Below are positions 59,962-64,000 of a DNA stretch of 64,000 nt, piece after piece (the first letter of the stretch is position 1; each line of letters begins with the position of its first letter). Location of the stretch: the NCBI GenBank assembly GCA_019119555.1, contig DWWU01000006.1, positions 29,294-93,293 on the forward strand, in the 5' to 3' direction. The position numbers and the translations under genes are program-made. Source of the stretch: Candidatus Fusicatenibacter intestinigallinarum (GTDB lineage: Bacteria; Bacillota; Clostridia; Lachnospirales; Lachnospiraceae). The notes under the pieces are model-generated. The model searched no databases and was not told the origin of the DNA. It saw only the letters and a program-made list of their open reading frames with translations.

Positions 59962-60570
59962 ATGAATCGGAAACGAAAAAATTATTACGCCGTGCTTCAG
60001 CTGAATTTTAACGACGCGACCATCACTGACGCATTGATTCGCAGACGTATGTCGGAGATGGCATATAAGATGACACGGCAGGAGTTTGCGGAGATGTACA
60101 GAGTAATGATGAATCCATATCTGCGGTCTCTGGAAAGGCAGGATATGCTGTCGGAAGCGCGGGACAAAGCATACCCTCTGCTTCAGACGTATGAAAGATG
60201 GTCGGCGAGGGTTCCCGAGCCTGTCGCGAAAAAGGCGATGGATAAGATCGGATATCCGATGGATCTGTTCCGGACGATATGGGGAATGGAAACAGAACCA
60301 TGGGATGAGAATGAATGCGGCAACTGCCATCATTATCTGGCTCCCGGCGAGCAGTTCTGTTCCCACTGCGGAACACGGAGGGGAGAAGGATCTTTCTCAC
60401 CGGAACTGACAGCCATGGCCTGTATCTATGGTCCGTGTCCGATCGAGAGACATTACCATTGCAGAGACTGCGGAAATCAATGGCAGCGCATTGAGATGCT
60501 GGACAGCGAGAATTACTGTCCGCGGTGCGGCAGCTGTGAGATAGACAGGGAGGAAGGGGAATTCTTATGA
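59962..60570 (+). CDS. Zinc-ribbon protein, partner of a radical SAM enzyme
   Basis: A 202-residue protein of unknown family. The N-terminal 110 residues are helical and charged (YYAVLQLNFNDATITDALIRRRMSEM), loosely reminiscent of a J-domain but without an HPD motif. Two zinc ribbons follow: CGNCHHYLAPGEQFCSHCG (near residue 115) and CRDCGNQWQ ... YCPRCGSC (near 165). The start at 59962 follows GGGAGGTG. It overlaps the radical SAM gene by 4 bp (ATGA), so the pair is translationally coupled. It may present a substrate to the enzyme or act as a scaffold. Confidence 0.7.
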   Translation: MNRKRKNYYAVLQLNFNDATITDALIRRRMSEMAYKMTRQEFAEMYRVMMNPYLRSLERQDMLSEARDKAYPLLQTYERWSARVPEPVAKKAMDKIGYPMDLFRTIWGMETEPWDENECGNCHHYLAPGEQFCSHCGTRRGEGSFSPELTAMACIYGPCPIERHYHCRDCGNQWQRIEMLDSENYCPRCGSCEIDREEGEFL

Positions 60571-61664
60571 CATGTTTGACTGAAGACCGGATGCTTCGGA
60601 TCAGAGAGCTGGAGCAGGTCGCCGGATACAGAGAGCATCTTCGGAAACACCCGAAACTGATCTATTTGTTTTTTGAGCTGACAGACCGGTGCAATATGTC
60701 CTGCCTGCACTGCGGGAGCAGCTGCAGTACAGGGAATCAGATGATTCTTCCTGTGAAAGATATTGAAAAGGTCCTGGATGAAACGGCAGAACGGTATGAC
60801 GCAGGCAAGATCATGGTTTGTCTCACCGGCGGAGAACCTATGCTGCATCCTGATTTCTATAAAATTGCGAATCTGATACAGGAAAAAGGATTTCTGTGGG
60901 GAATGACAACCAACGGATCCCTGATCGACGATGCTGCGGCCTGCGCGCTGGCCGAAGCCGGTCTCGGGAGTGTTTCTGTCAGCCTGGATGGATTTGCAGA
61001 AGACCATGATTTTCTGAGAAACCGGAAGGGTGCTTTCGAAATGGCGGTTCATGGAATCCGGAGCCTGCAGAAGTGCGGGAAATACCGCGGAATTCTGCAG
61101 GTTACAACTGTGGTTCACAGAAAGAATATCGGACGGCTGGAAGAAATGTATGGTTATCTGAAAGAGATGGGAATCACACACTGGCGTCTGACCAATATGG
61201 ATCCGATCGGGCGCGCGGAAGACCATTCGGATCTTCTGCTTGACCGGAAAGGATTTCTGACGCTTCTGTCTTTTATCCGTGAAAAGAGATTCTGCATTAC
61301 AGATAACATGGAAGTCACCTTTGGATGCGCTCATTATCTGACTCCCCAATGGGAAAAAATGGTGCGGGATCACTATTTTCTCTGTGGTGCGGGAATAAAC
61401 ATTGCCGGAGTGCTGTGCAATGGGGATATTTATTCCTGTTTTGACATTGAACGGCGTCCGGAACTGGTGCAGGGTAACGTGAAAAAAGACAACTTCTGCG
61501 ATGTCTGGGAAAATCGTTTCCACGAGTACCGGTGGGACAGAACCTCTTCATGTGAAATGTGCCGGAACTGTCCGGAGTCATTTCTATGCGGGGGAGATTC
61601 CTTTCACACCTGGGATTTTGAAAGAAATCGTCCGGGAATTTGCCTGAAGCAGAATGTTTTGTAG
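60567..61664 (+). CDS. Radical SAM/SPASM enzyme
   Basis: A 365-residue radical S-adenosylmethionine protein. The iron-sulfur motif CNMSCLHC (CxxxCxxC) is near residue 39 and a GGEP motif near residue 83. The SPASM auxiliary-cluster region spans the C-terminus: CGAGINIAGVLCNGDIYSC, then CEMCRNCPESFLCGGDSF. SPASM enzymes typically modify peptides (RiPP precursors, sulfatases, quinone cofactors). No small precursor peptide is obvious within 300 bp on either side. Co-translated with the zinc-ribbon gene. Confidence 0.85.
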   Translation: MTCLTEDRMLRIRELEQVAGYREHLRKHPKLIYLFFELTDRCNMSCLHCGSSCSTGNQMILPVKDIEKVLDETAERYDAGKIMVCLTGGEPMLHPDFYKIANLIQEKGFLWGMTTNGSLIDDAAACALAEAGLGSVSVSLDGFAEDHDFLRNRKGAFEMAVHGIRSLQKCGKYRGILQVTTVVHRKNIGRLEEMYGYLKEMGITHWRLTNMDPIGRAEDHSDLLLDRKGFLTLLSFIREKRFCITDNMEVTFGCAHYLTPQWEKMVRDHYFLCGAGINIAGVLCNGDIYSCFDIERRPELVQGNVKKDNFCDVWENRFHEYRWDRTSSCEMCRNCPESFLCGGDSFHTWDFERNRPGICLKQNVL

Positions 61665-61687
61665 CGGTTCGGAGGGTGAACAGTCAC
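61661..61687. repeat. Family A repeat, degenerate
   Basis: GTAGCGGTTCGG / GGTGAACAGTCAC, overlapping the stop codon of the radical SAM gene. Confidence 0.5.
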
Positions 61688-61737
61688 ATAAAAAGTATAG
61701 GAGTTAAAAATAACAAAAAGCAACAAGAAATTTCATG

Positions 61738-61774
61738 AAACATCAATAAACTTCCTAAAACATCAATAAACTTC
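61738..61774 (+). promoter_or_regulatory. Two 17-bp direct repeats upstream of XRE gene
   Basis: AAACATCAATAAACTTC occurs twice with a 20-bp period (61738-61754 and 61758-61774), i.e. about two helical turns, ending directly at the -35 box. It is a likely binding site for an activator or for the XRE protein itself. Confidence 0.6.
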
Positions 61775-61803
61775 TTGCTGTTACATATACGAAATGGTAT
61801 ACT
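61775..61803 (+). promoter_or_regulatory. Promoter of XRE-Hsp70 unit
   Basis: TTGCTG (61775-61780), a 17-bp spacer and TATACT (61798-61803). Confidence 0.65.
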
Positions 61804-61826
61804 AAGAAAAAAAGCAGGAGGAGTAA

Positions 61827-62201
61827 ATGGACAGTGTAAATATCGGGCAGGAGATTATTATCCTGCGAGGCGCTAAAGGCTGGACGCAGCAACAGCTGGC
61901 AGATATGCTGCAAACGACGGTGAGAACGATAGGGGCATGGGAATCCGGTGCTTCTATTCCCAGAAACGCCATGAAGGTAAAGATCGCGAAGGTTTTTGAA
62001 CTTCCGGAAGATTATTTTCTTTCGGATGATGGAAAGGCGGTCGCTCCGAAGACCTTTCAGCAAAGAGAAACAGAAGTTGAGGATGTCATGAGAAAACTGG
62101 AGAAGCTTCTGTCGGAATCAGATGCCGTAGTTTCTGAGACGCAGAAAAAATTTTGTCTGGATTCGTGTTATAAAATATTAACAGATATACCAAAAAAGTA
62201 A
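61827..62201 (+). CDS. XRE-family transcriptional regulator
   Basis: A 124-residue regulator with an N-terminal Cro/CI-type helix-turn-helix (IGQEIIILRGAKGWTQQQLADMLQTTVRTIGAWESGASIPR, residues 5-45, ending at ELPEDYFL). A helical C-terminal tail probably mediates dimerisation. GCAGGAGGAG precedes the ATG. It lies 100 bp upstream of the Hsp70-like gene, with a well-formed promoter and direct repeats in front. Confidence 0.87.
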   Translation: MDSVNIGQEIIILRGAKGWTQQQLADMLQTTVRTIGAWESGASIPRNAMKVKIAKVFELPEDYFLSDDGKAVAPKTFQQRETEVEDVMRKLEKLLSESDAVVSETQKKFCLDSCYKILTDIPKK

Positions 62202-62301
62202 TCAGAAAGTACAAAAACAACAGCTGGAATTTAAGAAAAAGTACAGAAAATGATCGTTTGGGAGATCGTAAAAGAGAGTGAAATATGAGAAGGGGGAACA
62301 A

Positions 62302-63877
62302 ATGATGGCAAATGTTATCGGTTTGGATTTTGGAAATTGTTATTCATTTCCGTGCTTTATTTCTGAAATTGACCTGAGTAAAGGAAGAATAGGAGGAATT
62401 GTACATGATTTGCTGCCGAACGGCAGGAATGATGGGATTCCAAGTGTATTTTTTTATTCGAACAAAGTGCAATTAAATCAAAATTCAAAGCCTTTGCCAT
62501 GGTGCTGTGAAGATGCGGTCAGAACGGCAGCAAAGCCGCAAAAAAACAGAGTGCGGACACTCAAACGACATCTTGGTGAAAAGTTAGTGCTTGACGACAG
62601 AACGTTTACCTATGATGAAGCGATCACGCAGGTGATTCAGCACTGTATCCGAAGTGCAAATAAGGTACTCAAGGCGGGATACCTTACAGAGACAAATTTG
62701 GTTTCTATTGCTTATCCGGCAACATATACCAATGCACAGAAGACACGGCTGATTGAACTGGTGGAAAAAGCCACACTGGAAAACGGCGAGCATCTGAAAG
62801 TGTTCGGAACGATTGCGGAACCGGCTGCTGCTGCGTTGGACTATCTGGCAGAATTTGCTAAATCTTCTGCGGAAACAACTGTGTTAACTTACGATCTTGG
62901 CGGCGGTACTTTTGATCTCGGGCTGGTTGCGGCATATCCGAAGGGAAGGCAAAATGCAAGCGGCCATACATATTACTATGATATTATCAATACAGATGGC
63001 ATCAATGATCTTGGCGGCACTGAATTTGATGAGGTGATGTATCAGATACTGCTTAAAAAGTTTGGAGCAGTAAGAAAGCTGTCTCAGGGCGAAAAAAACA
63101 TATTGAAAACATTATCCGAGTCAACGAAAATTGAACTTTCCAATAATCAGGAAGTTTATCCCGAGATATACAATGGGAGAGTATGACGAGATTACAGTGA
63201 CCAGGGCAGAATTTGAAGAAGCGGCCCGGCCGCTGCTTATGCGTACAATCATAAAGACACAGGAAATGTTGAAAAATCACCAGAATCAAAGGCCGGAAGC
63301 GATTTTGCTGACAGGCGGCGCCAGCCAGATGCCAATGGTATTGAATGAAATGGAGAAAGCATTTCCGGAATACCGGGGAAAAATCATATATTACAGACCA
63401 AGCAGAGCGATTGCATATGGAGCGGCAAGGTACGGAACCTCCGAAGAAAACAGCAATCCATCTACAGGATCCGTGATAGTGCAGCGAACTATGTATGATC
63501 TTGGAATTCGCTTTTTTGAGAAAGACGAAACGGAAATCCTCTACATAGATACTTATATAAAAAAGGGAACGGAAATCCCCTGTCAAACAGAGTATCGGTC
63601 TTCTTATACCAGATCTCTACAGCAAAGATATTCGACTTTTGAGGTATATGAGGCAAAAGGAGACAACCCCAATAAATATAAAATCGATACAGATTATACT
63701 AATATTATGGCGGTGAAACTGGATCACGGAACGCCTGTTCCAAAAGGGACGGAATCCATGACACGGCTGGGTATTGACGCATTGGGACGACTTACAATTG
63801 AGGCTTACGATGTAAAAAACCCAAACCAGAAATTAAAATCTTCCTATACATTGAAAAATTTAAGTTCAGAACTATAA
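62302..63877 (+). pseudogene. Hsp70-like (DnaK-family) protein gene interrupted by a frameshift
   Basis: Two overlapping frames together encode one Hsp70-like protein of about 525 residues. The first part (62302-63186) has VIGLDFGN, SIAYPATYT, EPAAAALDY, TYDLGGGTFDLG and DLGGTEFDE. The second (from about 63173 to 63877) has EYDEITVTRAEFEE, ILLTGGASQMPMV, AIAYGAARYG and a short beta substrate-binding part, with no alpha-helical lid. The break is at GGG (63175-63177): removing one G joins EIYNG to EYDEITV. It is a single-base insertion, a sequencing error or a phase-variable switch. AGGGGG precedes the ATG. Confidence 0.8.
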
Positions 63878-63905
63878 ATGAGCAAATATCGAATTTTGCA
63901 CAAAC

Positions 63906-64000
63906 TTATCCCACAAACTTAAAAGCTTCTTCGAATGAGGCGCTGCTTTTTATGAGGCGGTACAGGTTTGCAAACTGTTCCTGCTTTAGCTGCTGCTTCA
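63906..64000 (-). CDS. C-terminal end of a minus-strand gene, cut by the window
   Basis: Read on the minus strand from the window edge, the frame gives KQQLKQEQFANLYRLIKSS then ASFEEAFKFVG and a TAA stop at 63908-63906. Only 31 codons are visible; family cannot be determined. It converges with the Hsp70-like gene. Confidence 0.45.
   Translation of the reverse strand, partial: KQQLKQEQFANLYRLIKSSASFEEAFKFVG

Noticed and set aside
59962..60570. DnaJ-type co-chaperone for the nearby Hsp70-like protein
   Set aside because: The N-terminal helical region has no HPD motif, so a J-domain is not supported.
62302..63877. Two separate Hsp70-like genes
   Set aside because: The frames overlap and join into one protein on removal of a single G; the second has no ribosome binding site of its own.
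1..64000. CRISPR array
   Set aside because: The many short palindromes are dispersed singly in intergenic spaces, not in a regularly spaced array, and no cas genes are present.

Overview
The window looks like chromosome from a spore-forming anaerobe of the class Clostridia, most likely family Lachnospiraceae. The evidence is a GerA-type germinant receptor operon, SpoIIR and SpoVT, two rubrerythrins, a PerR-like Fur protein, T-box control of aminoacyl-tRNA synthetases, FabV, a VTC/DUF4956/carbohydrate-binding-protein operon and a DUF4860-containing pilus cluster. Genus cannot be fixed from this sequence alone.

Layout. 1-6.8 kb: a polysaccharide deacetylase, a CmpB-type membrane protein and a seven-gene minus-strand type IV pilus-like operon (transglutaminase lipoprotein, PilC, four small pilin/assembly proteins, PilT). 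A BTAD-type regulator is transcribed divergently from a shared promoter region. 8-12.7 kb: fabV behind a FabT-like operator and a 163-nt rod-shaped hairpin, then mecA, a split chromate transporter and small genes. 12.7-27 kb: ispE, a GntR regulator, gerAA/gerAB/short gerAC, spoIIR, murI, DUF1934, a trigger-factor-like lipoprotein, spoVT, a deacetylase-fold protein lacking catalytic residues, a DEDD exonuclease and a D,D-carboxypeptidase. 27-39 kb: T-box/ileS, glgP, a large AAA+ ATPase, rsmA and a ROK regulator. 39-41 kb: a peroxide-defence cluster (perR-like gene and two rubrerythrins) with two Fur/PerR-type palindromic operators. 41-49 kb: cobO, a two-component system, a decaying polyphosphate-polymerase operon and small membrane proteins. 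49-53 kb: T-box/metG and cstA. 53-64 kb: an accessory segment with two tandem paralogous HTH proteins of unknown family, a TIR protein paired with an inositol-monophosphatase-fold phosphatase, a zinc-ribbon protein paired with a radical SAM/SPASM enzyme, an XRE regulator, an Hsp70-like gene broken by a one-base frameshift, and the tail of a minus-strand gene.

Three dispersed repeat families punctuate the intergenic spaces. Family A is a short palindrome of about 28 bp with more than 20 copies. Family B is a composite of up to about 105 bp that ends in half of A. Family C is a GC-rich hairpin element of about 130 bp, every copy of which starts at the U-tract of an intrinsic terminator or a terminator-like hairpin.

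The best candidate for an undescribed system is the TIR plus phosphatase operon at 56.7-59.6 kb. It has its own promoter, looks AT-richer than its surroundings, and keeps the expected catalytic residues in both proteins. The neighbouring radical SAM, Hsp70 and HTH genes may or may not belong with it. The long hairpin before fabV and the terminator-linked family C repeat are the other signals most worth following.
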